Part shown: piece by piece, positions 1-11,534 of the stretch
Numbering within the stretch: the first letter of the stretch is position 1
Layout: each line of letters starts with the position of its first letter
Source of the DNA: Algoriphagus sp.
GTDB taxonomy: Bacteria; Bacteroidota; Bacteroidia; Cytophagales; Cyclobacteriaceae
NCBI GenBank assembly: GCA_021298245.1
Contig: JAJTDZ010000013.1
Location: forward strand, 1 to 36,955
Length of the DNA: 36,955 bases
Reading direction: 5' to 3'
Notes under the pieces: model-generated
Databases searched by the model: none
The model's input: the letters and a program-made list of their open reading frames with translations, nothing else
What the model was told of the DNA's origin: nothing
Position numbers and translations under genes: made by a program

Positions 1-1
1 C

Positions 2-268
2 CTGGAGTCTGCTATCCACCGCTTGACTGGATTGCCCGCAGCAAACTTGGGTCTAACCGACCGAGGACTGATCAAAGAAGGGTACTGGGCAGATCTGGTG
101 CTTTTCGATCCCAAGGCGCTGAAGGACAAAGCCACCTTTGACAATCCCCTACAGTTTGCCGAGGGAATCGATCAGGTATGGGTCAACGGCACCCAAGTAC
201 TCCTCAATGGGGAGCATACCGGCGCATTTCCAGGGCAGTTTGTCAAGGGCGCAGGCGCGAAAAAGTAA
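2..268 (+). CDS. N-acyl-D-amino-acid deacylase (D-aminoacylase), C-terminal fragment
   Basis: Only the last 88 codons are in the window; the reading frame is open back to base 2, so the 5' end lies outside. The segment reads as the end of an amidohydrolase-superfamily D-aminoacylase: a helix of the type ESAIHRLTGLPA, then the conserved return to the small beta domain (GLIKEGYWADLVLFDP, then a GIDQVWVNG strand) that closes the composite beta-sandwich of these zinc hydrolases. The family removes acyl groups from N-acyl-D-amino acids and is often exported in Bacteroidota. The metal-binding residues are upstream of the window. It converges on the ABC ATPase gene with a 13-nt gap and no visible terminator. 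Confidence 0.8.
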   Translation: MESAIHRLTGLPAANLGLTDRGLIKEGYWADLVLFDPKALKDKATFDNPLQFAEGIDQVWVNGTQVLLNGEHTGAFPGQFVKGAGAKK

Positions 269-281
269 GTTTAGGAATTCT

Positions 282-977
282 TTACCCCACAAAATAGGCT
301 TCCAGCTCCTGCAGCATCTCCCCTTTCTCGCGCAAGTCTCGGATCACCTTTCCCTTTTCCAGCAGCACGATGCGGTCGCAGATCTCAGTAACATGGTTTA
401 GGTCGTGACTGGAGATCAAAAAGGTGGTTTTGGAAGCTTCCAATTCGGACAAGATCAACTTCTTCAAGCGAATCTGGGAACTGGGATCCAAGTTTTCAAA
501 AGGCTCATCCAATAGCACAACCTGTGGATGACCGAGCAGGGCGGCTGCGATTCCCACCTTCTTCAGGTTGCCTTTGGACAGGTCTCGGATGTACTTTTTC
601 TTACCCAGCACTTCCCCGTTAAACAGTTCCTCGAACTTGCTTAAATGCAATTCCAAGTCCGCTGTAGAAAGTCCATAGATCTTGCGCAAGGTTTCGAAGT
701 ACTCGTCAGGAGTCAAAAATGCCAAGAGCATCTGCTCATCCAAATAGGCCCCCACCTGGGATTTCCAACTCTCCGTTTTGCTCACATCTTCACCATTAAA
801 AGTCACCTGCCCCGATGTCGCACGTACCAAGTCCAAAAGGATCCTGAATAGGGTGGTTTTACCTGCACCATTGTTTCCCACTAGCCCGAAACACTCCCCT
901 TTGGAAATCAGCAATTCGGGTATGTCCAGTACTACAGCTTCTTTGTATTGTTTTTTGAGTTGAGAGACCTGTATCAT
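282..977 (-). CDS. ABC transporter ATP-binding protein
   Basis: A 231-residue ABC ATPase. Walker A is GNNGAGKTT (residues 34-42), the signature is LSKGN (133-137), Walker B is VVLLDEP (153-159) followed by the D-loop, and the H-loop His is at 191 in ISSHDL. The signature is the variant LSKGN rather than LSGGQ, as is common in ABC-2-type systems. Its ATG overlaps the stop of the upstream permease by 4 nt, so the two are translationally coupled and very likely form one transporter: this subunit powers the DUF5687 membrane protein. The substrate cannot be read from the sequence. Of CcmA/ABC-2 type rather than an importer, as no binding-protein gene is nearby. Confidence 0.92.
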   Translation of the reverse strand: MIQVSQLKKQYKEAVVLDIPELLISKGECFGLVGNNGAGKTTLFRILLDLVRATSGQVTFNGEDVSKTESWKSQVGAYLDEQMLLAFLTPDEYFETLRKIYGLSTADLELHLSKFEELFNGEVLGKKKYIRDLSKGNLKKVGIAAALLGHPQVVLLDEPFENLDPSSQIRLKKLILSELEASKTTFLISSHDLNHVTEICDRIVLLEKGKVIRDLREKGEMLQELEAYFVG

Positions 978-2461
978 AGTTCTTGTCGGAAGGAAGAAGA
1001 TATTTCGTAACGGTTGGCCAGAAGGCGATTGGTAATGATGCGGGATAGTGGGCGAAAGGCAAGGATGCCTGCCAGTCCAGTTACTCCCAAGGCAAGCAAG
1101 CCTGCATAGTCATTGATCAGGTAAGAAAATGGCAGGTACACCAAATACGGCCCCGCCATCAAGGGGATAATGATCAAAAATTGGGCGGCACCTACCCCTT
1201 CGTAATTAAACATGGCCCCTTTGTTGAGATCCATGGGTTTGGGCTTCCACAAGGCCACATAGATGATCACATGAATCAAGACCCCCGCATTGAACAAGAA
1301 CGTAGCCAAATGCACCAATAAAATCTCCCAGCCAAAGTACACATAGGGTACGGAAGCCAAAAAGCAAACTCCAGAAATACTCATAAACAACAAGTATTTT
1401 CCTCGTACCAAGGCTTCTAGTCCACCCTTACGCTGAATAAAGAAATCAAAATTGGCCGAGTTCCAACTCAAAAACAGCTGTCCATACTGAATCATAAAAA
1501 TCCCAGTGATGAATACCCCCACAAAAATGTAGATGGGTGATATTCCCGTTTCGCTTTGGTAGGCTGGATTGGTATAAAAGATCAATCCGTACAGCAGAAA
1601 AAAGGCGGATAGCATCAAATAGGTACGGCTTTTTTTATGGCGCAAAATCAACTTCCACTCCAGGTTGGCCAGCTCCCCTGCCATCCCAAATCGGGAAAAA
1701 AGGCCAAAACTTTGGCCCGCCACCCGGTACTCTTCCTCTTCTCCAAGCTCCTCCAAGTACGCATGTGCTACGTAATAACGGTACGAAAGTAGATAGACCA
1801 ATCCAAGCAGCAGAACCATCCCTATCAAAGGAAGAAGGCTCTGTGTCGCCACAGTAAAGAAGGGAGAAAGAAGTTCGCCCACATTGAACCAACCCAGATA
1901 GGTTGTCCCACCTGAAAGCAGCACCACTAGAAAAACTACTCCCAAACCGATCAGGCTATCCTCAAAACGCTGCTTAAACCAGAGCATAAACCAGTGCAAA
2001 GTCCAGCTCAAGCACAACAAGGTGCCCAACCAGGATACCAGTCCCAGCACCCCATATTCTTCCTGCACCGCCTCCACACCAAAGGGAAGGAAAAGCAGCA
2101 GAGCAATGACATTGAGCGGGGATAAAAAGGAGCGCAGCAACAAAACGCATACGATTTTCTTTTTCCCGATAGGGAGGTGCAGCAAACTTTCTAGATCCAC
2201 CACAGGCAACTTTTGCACGAAGTAGCGGTACATAAATTCAAACAAGAAAAAGTAGATCAAAACAGAATTGAGGAAGGAAATGGGATCCTGTCCTTCTACA
2301 AACTCATCAATGATTCTCCCTAGAAACAAGCCCGCCAAAAACACATAGCTAAGCAAGAGCAAGGCAATAAATACCAAAAATCCAGTGGCGAGGGCGCTTT
2401 TCGCAAAACTCGTGGAGCGAACGCTCTTCAAGTATTGCAGGCGCATAAGTGTAAAAAACAT
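974..2461 (-). CDS. DUF5687-family ABC-2-like membrane permease
   Basis: A polytopic membrane protein of about 495 residues with some ten to twelve hydrophobic helices and a conserved-looking motif VVDLESLLHLPIGKKK in an early loop, which I recognise as the Bacteroidota DUF5687 family. The frame is open to base 2524, but I place the start at the internal ATG at 2461 (MFFTLMRLQYLK) because the 21 residues before it are polar and unlike the family N-terminus, which begins near the first helix. The gene overlaps the downstream ABC ATPase by 4 nt and presumably forms the membrane half of that transporter. DUF5687 function is not established; export of a peptide or lipid is only a guess. Confidence 0.8.
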   Translation of the reverse strand: MFFTLMRLQYLKSVRSTSFAKSALATGFLVFIALLLLSYVFLAGLFLGRIIDEFVEGQDPISFLNSVLIYFFLFEFMYRYFVQKLPVVDLESLLHLPIGKKKIVCVLLLRSFLSPLNVIALLLFLPFGVEAVQEEYGVLGLVSWLGTLLCLSWTLHWFMLWFKQRFEDSLIGLGVVFLVVLLSGGTTYLGWFNVGELLSPFFTVATQSLLPLIGMVLLLGLVYLLSYRYYVAHAYLEELGEEEEYRVAGQSFGLFSRFGMAGELANLEWKLILRHKKSRTYLMLSAFFLLYGLIFYTNPAYQSETGISPIYIFVGVFITGIFMIQYGQLFLSWNSANFDFFIQRKGGLEALVRGKYLLFMSISGVCFLASVPYVYFGWEILLVHLATFLFNAGVLIHVIIYVALWKPKPMDLNKGAMFNYEGVGAAQFLIIIPLMAGPYLVYLPFSYLINDYAGLLALGVTGLAGILAFRPLSRIITNRLLANRYEISSSFRQEL

Positions 2462-2544
2462 AGGCGACAGAAGGTTAAATTCTGAAACGTAAACTTCAAA
2501 ATTTTGGCCATCTTTACCAATCAAAAAAAAATTAAAAGAAACAA

Positions 2545-3267
2545 ATGAGCCAGGAACTGAATTTTTTTGAAGCGGTACAGCAGCGCAGGTCAGTGCGTGT
2601 ATTTGATCAAACAGACAATTTTGACGGTACCATCGTTCAAAAATGCTTGGAGGCGGCTATTCTTTCGCCCAACAGCTCCAACCTGCAACTGTATCAGTTT
2701 GTGCGCGTGCCGGAGTACTCTACCCTGAAAGATCGTTTGGCCCAACTTTGCATGGGGCAAAAAGCAGCTACTACGGCTCGGGAATTGGTGGTGGTACTGA
2801 CTCGAAGAGATCGCTGGAAAGCCCATGCCAAAGCCAACTTTGACTTTATCTCCGCTTCGGCATCTGGGGAAGGGGATAAAAAAGTGAAATTGGCCCTCCG
2901 CTATTACGGCAAATTGGTACCCATGCTCTATCAGAAATTTCCGGGTTGGTCTTTTGTAAAAAAGTTAATTGCCATCTCACAGGGCATGCGCAAGCCTATG
3001 GTACGTGAGGTAAGTGAAACTGCGGTGCGTATATCGGTTCACAAAAGTGCAGCCCTAGCCAGCATGACCTTTATGCTAGGGATGAAGGCTGCTGGCTATG
3101 ATACCTGCCCCATGGAGGGTTTTGACTCCAAGCGGGTCAAAAAACTACTGAATCTCCCTGCGGGATCTGAAATCGCGATGATCATCGCCTGCGGCAAAGG
3201 ACTTCCCGAAGGAATCTATGGGGAGCGATTTAGAGTGCCAACCTTAGAATTGATTACGGTGAAGTAG
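2545..3267 (+). CDS. Nitroreductase-family flavoprotein
   Basis: A 240-residue protein with the nitroreductase-fold N-terminus FFEAVQQRRSVRVFD, where the Arg-Arg-Ser cluster normally binds the FMN phosphate, followed by AAILSPNSSNLQLYQFVRV (the SPNSSNLQ segment contacts FMN). The C-terminal part has the expected LPAGSEIAMIIACGKG strand. Members use NAD(P)H to reduce nitro compounds, quinones or enones through FMN; the physiological substrate here is unknown. It has an extra mid-region (about residues 100-155) compared with the shortest family members. It stands alone, divergent from the DUF5687 permease and convergent with the broken S41 protease gene. Confidence 0.88.
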   Translation: MSQELNFFEAVQQRRSVRVFDQTDNFDGTIVQKCLEAAILSPNSSNLQLYQFVRVPEYSTLKDRLAQLCMGQKAATTARELVVVLTRRDRWKAHAKANFDFISASASGEGDKKVKLALRYYGKLVPMLYQKFPGWSFVKKLIAISQGMRKPMVREVSETAVRISVHKSAALASMTFMLGMKAAGYDTCPMEGFDSKRVKKLLNLPAGSEIAMIIACGKGLPEGIYGERFRVPTLELITVK

Positions 3268-3543
3268 ATCCTTTGAAGTCTTTTCCATCCTTTGAGGTCT
3301 TTTTCAGACCTCGAAGGATTTACCACTATTCTTTGATTTCGAAAACCTTTTTTTACGCTGATCAAAGAAGAAAAAAACCCGCTGATTTAGTTAATCAGCG
3401 GGTTTTTCTGTGAAGATCTGCGTGAAAATTCTACATCTTTTGATCCAAAACCTTCGAGGTCTGAAAGATCTTAGATGCCGGTGGTTGGTTGATTTCAAAC
3501 CTTCGAGGTCTGAAAGACCTCAAAGGTTAGAGACCTCAAAGGG
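3268..3543. repeat. Composite inverted REP-like repeat unit bracketing the convergent gap
   Basis: The whole gap is built from copies of a palindromic 12-mer, CCTTTGAGGTCT and its complement form AGACCTCGAAGG. On the left: a degenerate half copy (about 3270-3281) followed by a full palindrome (3287-3319). On the right, in inverse order: a full palindrome (3498-3528) followed by a half copy (3531-3543). A decayed third palindrome is at about 3449-3471. Read on opposite strands, left and right arms align almost end to end over about 45 nt, so the region is a large imperfect inverted repeat with a terminator in its centre. The right half copy supplies the TGA stop of the S41 protease gene. Confidence 0.75.
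3373..3407. terminator. Bidirectional intrinsic terminator
   Basis: A perfect 15-bp stem (3373-3387 with 3393-3407) with a 5-nt loop, core CCCGCTGATT, flanked by A-runs and T-runs on both sides. It lies between the convergent nitroreductase and S41 protease genes and can end transcription in either direction. Confidence 0.85.
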
Positions 3544-5019
3544 TTTTCGCTGAGGCAATCTTATCTGCCTCGTCAAAGAGGTTGATTGCTTGTTGATACA
3601 CCTCATTGATGTCATTGATTACCTTGTAAAAGGCATTGTCATCGTACAATTGTCGACCCAAATGCGCTTTAATTAAAATCCGTAAATATTCTTTAGATCT
3701 GCTAAAATCCTTGGCATCAAATTCCACCTGATTTTTTTTGCCGTAGGCCACAAGCTCCTGAAGCATGGCATCAGACACCTTAAAATTTTGGTAGTATTCG
3801 TCCATGGACACCTTGGTGAAATTGCCCTTATTTTTGTTGGCATAATCCAAAATGAATTCCCTTGAGGAATCTGTAGAAAACAGCTTGTTGACATACGCAC
3901 TATTCATGCTGGTATCCATGGGTACAAAATAATCAGGCATGATTCCTCCTCCGCCATATACGGTTCTACCTTTTTTAGTTTCAAATTTCAAGCTATCGTT
4001 GAATTTGATGCTGTCCGCAGAGAAAAATTCTCCGTGCTCGTAACGAGTCAACCAATCTCTTTCGTAAGCCTCGTAATCACTATCGTAAGGCTTTTGAATT
4101 GATCTCCCTGAAGGCGTAAAATAGCGAGCAATGGTCAATCTTAACTCTGCTCCATCTGATAGATCAATGGGCATTTGTACCAGGCCTTTACCGAAAGACC
4201 TTCTTCCTACAATGAGGCCCCTATCGTTGTCTTGGATGGCTCCAGCCAAAATCTCTGAGGCGGAGGCAGAACCCTCGTTGATCAATACAATCACGGAGCC
4301 TTGTTCAAACAATCCTGGCTTAGAAGCATAGGCCTTCTGGCTGTATTGACTCACCTTCCCTTCTTGGGAGACAATGAGATCTCTTCCTCCAAGCAATTCA
4401 TCGGCCATGTAAATCGCTGCCCCCATGTATCCTCCAGGGTTCCCTTGTAAATCTAGGATAAGCTTTTTCATTCCCTTCGCCTGCAACTCGGTGATGGATT
4501 TTCTAAATTCATCGTAAGTGGTGGCTGCAAAACGAGTGACTTTGATATAGCCCACCTCCGAAGAAACCATGTAGGAAGCATTGATGCTGTATTGTGGGAT
4601 TTTATCCCGAGTGATTTCGTAGGTAAGTAGCTGAAGATTATTTTTCCTTTTGATATCCACCACTACTTTAGATCCTCTCGGGCCTCTCAAGTAATCAAAA
4701 ACATCCCGATTGGTAATACCAATTCCTGCCACATTTTTTCCATCCACCTTGATGATCTGATCTCCAGATTGGATGGATCCAGTTTTTCCAACATCTTCGT
4801 GATGCCAAACTCCACCAATTCATTAGTATCGACACTATCTACATAATCTCTATTGATATAGGTCATGATCTCCTGCATTTTATACAAGGCTGCCCTGAGG
4901 TCATTTTGGCTTCCTTGAGGATCTGCGAAGGTGGCGCCAATCCAAATTCCAGCTGAAATGGCTAAGGCCAATAAAAGAGGAAGTCGAATTTGAGAGGTAG
5001 TATTTTTTGGTGTACTCAC
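3536..5019 (-). pseudogene. S41 C-terminal processing protease (Ctp/Prc type), internal deletion and frameshift
   Basis: The 5' part (5019 down to about 4775) encodes a membrane anchor (hydrophobic residues about 11-30) and the family N-terminus ending MLEKLDP. The 3' part (from about 4790) continues in another frame as IQSGDQIIKVDGKNVAGIG, the second half of a PDZ domain, then the protease domain with the Ser nucleophile in GSASASEILAG and the Lys in GRRSFGKGLVQ. Intact Bacteroidota homologues have about 55-60 more residues between LDP and QSGD (the linker and first half of the PDZ domain). These are absent and the frame shifts, so no full-length product can be made. The family is a periplasmic serine protease for C-terminal processing. 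A sequencing or assembly deletion would look the same. Confidence 0.8.
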
Positions 5020-5051
5020 GAGATTTTACAGTTACTTTTCAATTTTGGCAA

Positions 5052-5059
5052 CAAAGATA
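5052..5059 (-). promoter_or_regulatory. Candidate -7 box for the S41 protease gene
   Basis: The minus strand reads TATCTTTG, an exact match to the Bacteroidota TAnnTTTG -7 box, 32 nt upstream of the start codon. I see no TTG/TTTG -33 element at the usual 19-21 nt spacing, so this is a one-box prediction. Confidence 0.4.
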
Positions 5060-5164
5060 TAATGAGATCGAAAAATACGGCATTTTAAAAACAAATCCTT
5101 CATTTTTTGAAAAAGGCTTACTATAAAGATGACATAAATTTCCCTTTATTAGTTCAAAAAAAAT

Positions 5165-5172
5165 TATTTTTG
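5165..5172 (+). promoter_or_regulatory. Candidate -7 box for the hemerythrin-ruvX-def operon
   Basis: TATTTTTG matches TAnnTTTG exactly but ends only 4 nt before the first possible ATG (5177). Transcription would then begin at or just after that ATG, which favours the second ATG at 5192 as the real start or implies a leaderless message. No -33 box is visible. Confidence 0.4.
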
Positions 5173-5176
5173 TCTT

Positions 5177-5935
5177 ATGCAAACAAGTAAGATGTACGAA
5201 AAATCTTCAGTAGGGGAATTGGTTACAGAAAATTACGTGTTTGCTGCCGTACTTCACTATTTTGGGATCAGCTTTTACCAATATCCAGGCGACTCCCTCG
5301 AAAAAGTTTGTCAAAAACATAAGGTGAATCCTCGGCAACTCATCGCTCAAGTGGAAAGTTGGGCCAAGCAACAAGAGCCTTCTTTAGAGGAACTTTATCT
5401 CAATCCCATTGAGCTCCTGGTCGCTTATCTCAAAAAGAAGCACTATTATTTCGTGCGTCAGGAACTGCCATTTCTATCCAACCTTATTTCTGGAATTGGT
5501 CCGGAGCCGGGATATGAGGCCTTGCAGACAGACCTTCGGATGATGTTCCCCTTATTTGTAGAAGATTTTATCCACCACATCCACGAGGAAGAAAGTAGGC
5601 TTTTTAAGCGAATTGAATTGTTGCAAGACATTGAAGCAGGAGAATTTAGCACCCAGGATGCCTTGGTCATTTTGGAAAAAGATCCTATTCAGTACCTGGC
5701 CGACCACCACGAAATTCATGACGATGAAATGCTAGGCATTCGTAAGCTGACTCGAGATTATTCCCTTGAGGAACATGCGCCTCTTACCATGAAGGTCCTT
5801 TACCATGAACTTCAGTCCTTTGAAAAAGAATTGGCCATCCATGCCAAAATAGAGGACGAATTGTTATTTCCTAAAGCAGTGGAACTTGAAAAAGAAGCAC
5901 TTCGTAAAATACACAAACTAATTCAGACCAACTGA
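5177..5935 (+). CDS. Hemerythrin HHE-domain protein with DUF542-like N-terminus (RIC/ScdA/YtfE-like)
   Basis: A 252-residue protein. Residues about 6-70 resemble the DUF542 domain of RIC (repair of iron centres) proteins, but where classical members have the FCCGG dicysteine motif this one reads FYQYPG, so the cysteines are missing. Residues about 110-245 form a hemerythrin-like four-helix bundle with candidate di-iron ligands in HHIHEEE, DHHEIHDDE and HAKIEDELLFP. In known members the di-iron site acts in repair of Fe-S clusters damaged by nitrosative or oxidative stress; loss of the Cys pair suggests a diverged role here. The gene opens an operon with ruvX (1-nt overlap). The start is uncertain: ATG 5177 or 5192 (MYEKSSVGEL). 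Confidence 0.82.
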   Translation: MQTSKMYEKSSVGELVTENYVFAAVLHYFGISFYQYPGDSLEKVCQKHKVNPRQLIAQVESWAKQQEPSLEELYLNPIELLVAYLKKKHYYFVRQELPFLSNLISGIGPEPGYEALQTDLRMMFPLFVEDFIHHIHEEESRLFKRIELLQDIEAGEFSTQDALVILEKDPIQYLADHHEIHDDEMLGIRKLTRDYSLEEHAPLTMKVLYHELQSFEKELAIHAKIEDELLFPKAVELEKEALRKIHKLIQTN

Positions 5936-6348
5936 TGCCCAGAATTCTTGCGATTGATCTGGGAACCAAACGTACCGGAATTGCCGTTACTGATCCACTG
6001 CAGATTACCTGCAATCCTTTGGAAACCATCGAGACAGCCCGGTTGATGACCTATCTTCAGACCTATTGCGCCAAAGAAGAGGTAGAAACATTGGTTGTAG
6101 GCTATCCGACTCGACTCAATGGGCAGGCAAACGAAATGACGCCTTTGGTGCTTGAGCTAAAAAGCAAACTCGAGGTAGCATTTCCCTCTAAAAAAGTAGT
6201 GCTTATCGACGAGCGCTACACCTCAAAATTGGCGATGCAAACCCTCCTTTCAATGGGGAGTAAGAAAAAAGACCGAAAAGAAAAAGCAGGAAACCTTGAC
6301 AAGGTGTCTGCGGCGATTATCCTGCAATCCTATATAGAAAGACAATGA
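5935..6348 (+). CDS. ruvX: Putative pre-16S rRNA nuclease / Holliday junction resolvase-like YqgF
   Basis: A 137-residue RNase H-fold protein of normal family length. Conserved features visible are ILAIDLGTKRTGIAV at the N-terminus (catalytic Asp 8), LVVGYPTRLNG (normally VVGLP), the DERYTS motif with its acidic residue and the terminal DKVSAAIILQSYI helix. The family trims the 5' end of 16S rRNA precursors and has been called a Holliday junction resolvase by homology to RuvC. Its ATG shares one base with the upstream TGA, and its stop overlaps the def start by 4 nt, indicating a co-translated housekeeping operon. Confidence 0.93.
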   Translation: MPRILAIDLGTKRTGIAVTDPLQITCNPLETIETARLMTYLQTYCAKEEVETLVVGYPTRLNGQANEMTPLVLELKSKLEVAFPSKKVVLIDERYTSKLAMQTLLSMGSKKKDRKEKAGNLDKVSAAIILQSYIERQ

Positions 6349-6899
6349 TCTATCCCATAGTAGCTTACGGAAACCCCATCTTGAAAAAGGAGGCAGAAGA
6401 CCTTGCAGAAGGAAGCGATGTGTCCCAACTTCTTCAGGACATGTATGCTACCATGGATCATGCCAACGGGGTAGGACTTGCAGCACCACAAATCAATCAG
6501 GGAATTCGCCTATTTGTCATCGATAGTACCCTGATGCTTGACGAGAAGGATACTGAAAAAGGAATCCGTAGGGCTTTTATCAATCCCATCTTGCTTGACG
6601 AATACGGGGACGCCTTTGGGTTTGAAGAAGGATGCTTGAGCATCCCTGAGCTAAGGGCAGAAATCATACGTCCAGAAAAGTTAACCTTGGAGTACTACGA
6701 CGAGAATTGGAACCTAAAAGAGGAAGAATTTTCAGGGTTGACTGCACGGGTGATACAGCATGAGTACGATCACTTGGAGGGAATTTTATTTATAGATTAC
6801 CTCAAAGGCCTTAAAAAGCGAATGATTCAGTCCAAACTGATCGACATCAGCAAGGGAAAAGTAGCAACAGATTACCGCATGATTTATCCTTTAAAATGA
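6345..6899 (+). CDS. def: Peptide deformylase
   Basis: A 184-residue metalloenzyme that removes the formyl group from nascent N-terminal methionine. All three family motifs are present: GVGLAAPQI (motif 1), EEGCLSIPE (motif 2, metal-binding Cys) and QHEYDHLEG (motif 3, the HExxH-type site with two metal-binding His and the catalytic Glu). Length and motif order are normal. It overlaps ruvX by 4 nt and the following nitrilase gene by 4 nt. Confidence 0.97.
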   Translation: MIYPIVAYGNPILKKEAEDLAEGSDVSQLLQDMYATMDHANGVGLAAPQINQGIRLFVIDSTLMLDEKDTEKGIRRAFINPILLDEYGDAFGFEEGCLSIPELRAEIIRPEKLTLEYYDENWNLKEEEFSGLTARVIQHEYDHLEGILFIDYLKGLKKRMIQSKLIDISKGKVATDYRMIYPLK

Positions 6900-7705
6900 T
6901 GGGGAATCACTCAGACCTACGAGTAGCCTTGGTCCAGACAGACCTCAAGTGGCAGGACAAAACGGCCAACATGGCCATGCTGGAAGAAAAACTTTGGCCC
7001 CTAAAGCAGGCCTGTGACCTCATCATCTTGCCTGAGATGTTTGCCACAGGATTTACCATGGATGCAAAATCCTTGGCCGAACCTATGAACCTCCACATCC
7101 ACAAGTGGATGAAGCTCCTTGCTGCGCATTCGGGGGCAGTGGTAAGCGGTAGTGCAATCATAGAAGAGCGTGGAAAATATTTTAACCGCTTGCTATGGGT
7201 AGAGCCCGATGGCTATACATCCTATTATGACAAGAGGCATTTGTTTCGAATGGCCTCTGAAGACTCCACCTTTACCATGGGGGAGAACCTTCCTATTTTC
7301 AACCTTAATGACTGGAAAATTTGCCCCCAAATCTGCTACGACCTTCGATTCCCTGTATGGTCTAGAAATGGCTGGGAAGATGGAATTGCTGGCTACGATG
7401 TACTCCTCTATGTAGCTTCTTGGCCTGCTGCGCGCATTGGCGCTTGGGACAAGCTTCTTCCAGCCCGTGCTATCGAAAATCTTTCCTATGTCCTTGGAGT
7501 AAACCGCCTAGGTACCGATGGAAACCAAATTTCCTACAACGGACATTCTACAGCGATAGATTTCAGAGGAAAAGAACTGCTATACCTCCAAGAAAGGGAG
7601 ACCATAGAAATTATTACCCTCCCATGGAGCCCATTAGAAGAATTCAGGGAAGCTTTCCCAGCTTGGAAAGATGCGGATCATTTTCGCATCCAAGAGAAAA
7701 AGTAA
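6896..7705 (+). CDS. Nitrilase-superfamily amidohydrolase (YafV/omega-amidase type)
   Basis: A 269-residue carbon-nitrogen hydrolase with the Glu-Lys-Cys triad: Glu 47 in LPEMFATGF, Lys 113 in YYDKRHLF and Cys 147 in PQICYDLRFPVW. The MFATGF and RHLFRMA segments are typical of the YafV/omega-amidase branch, which hydrolyses alpha-keto acid amides such as 2-oxoglutaramate formed by glutamine transaminases. The ATG at 6896 overlaps the def stop, and an alternative ATG is at 6899. It is last in the operon. I see no terminator stem in the 130-nt gap downstream. Confidence 0.9.
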   Translation: MMGNHSDLRVALVQTDLKWQDKTANMAMLEEKLWPLKQACDLIILPEMFATGFTMDAKSLAEPMNLHIHKWMKLLAAHSGAVVSGSAIIEERGKYFNRLLWVEPDGYTSYYDKRHLFRMASEDSTFTMGENLPIFNLNDWKICPQICYDLRFPVWSRNGWEDGIAGYDVLLYVASWPAARIGAWDKLLPARAIENLSYVLGVNRLGTDGNQISYNGHSTAIDFRGKELLYLQERETIEIITLPWSPLEEFREAFPAWKDADHFRIQEKK

Positions 7706-7755
7706 GTTGCACTTGGGATTTCCATAAATGGAAGGTAAATCCCATTCCCTTTTTG

Positions 7756-7763
7756 TAATTTTG
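7756..7763 (+). promoter_or_regulatory. Candidate -7 box for isocitrate dehydrogenase
   Basis: TAATTTTG matches TAnnTTTG exactly, 79 nt upstream of the ATG. No clear -33 element is seen at standard spacing, so this is a tentative call. Confidence 0.4.
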
Positions 7764-7833
7764 CTTTCCAAGCTTCGGCCAGTCTACCCGTTTTTTTAGG
7801 CTTAATTTGCCATTTACCTGTCAATAATTCTAA

Positions 7834-10071
<2,238 letters not shown>

Positions 10072-10075
10072 AAAG

Positions 10076-10099
10076 AAAACCGGGTTCTCCCGGTTTTTT
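10076..10099 (+). terminator. Intrinsic terminator of icd
   Basis: A 9-bp stem AAAACCGGG / CCCGGTTTT (10076-10084 and 10089-10097) with a TTCT loop and a T-run, five bases after the icd stop codon. Confidence 0.9.
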
Positions 10100-10334
10100 C
10101 ATTTCCACTGGTTTAGAAGAGGCAGCCTGGTGATTTACTTGAGTTTAGGCGCTTGACCGAAAGAAAGTCCTACCTTTTTTTGATTTCGAAATCGATTGAA
10201 TAGCAGGGAGATGCAAGTTGATGTGGAAAGGAGGGAAATTGGTTTGGGCAGACCCGATTTTTGTAATAAATTCGCCTGCATTAAAGGAATTTAGCTTAGC
10301 CTTTCCTTGGAAAAAATTAGAAAAAAGCAGTTAG

Positions 10335-11360
<1,026 letters not shown>

Positions 11361-11363
11361 TGC

Positions 11364-11394
11364 AAAAGCCCCGTTGCAATACGGGGCTTTTTTT
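11364..11394 (+). terminator. Intrinsic terminator of gapA
   Basis: An 11-bp perfect stem AAAAGCCCCGT / ACGGGGCTTTT (11364-11374 and 11381-11391) with a 6-nt loop and a T-run, three bases after the gapA stop. Confidence 0.93.
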
Positions 11395-11534
11395 ATGATT
11401 TGTGACAAAAAAATTGGAAATCTAAGACCCTTATTGCAAGTAATTAACTTTCCTCCCCGTGCTTATCAGGGAAATAACCGAATTCAAATTCTCCTAAAAG
11501 CAAGCAATTTGCTAACTTGAAGTAAGTAGTCGTA

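Noticed and set aside
3268..3543. The mirrored repeat region considered as an insertion sequence
   Set aside because: There is no open frame inside and no transposase; it is non-coding, so it is reported only as a repeat unit.
11361..11534. Possible small RNA between gapA and the fibre gene
   Set aside because: Apart from the gapA terminator I see neither a promoter match nor a stable structure.
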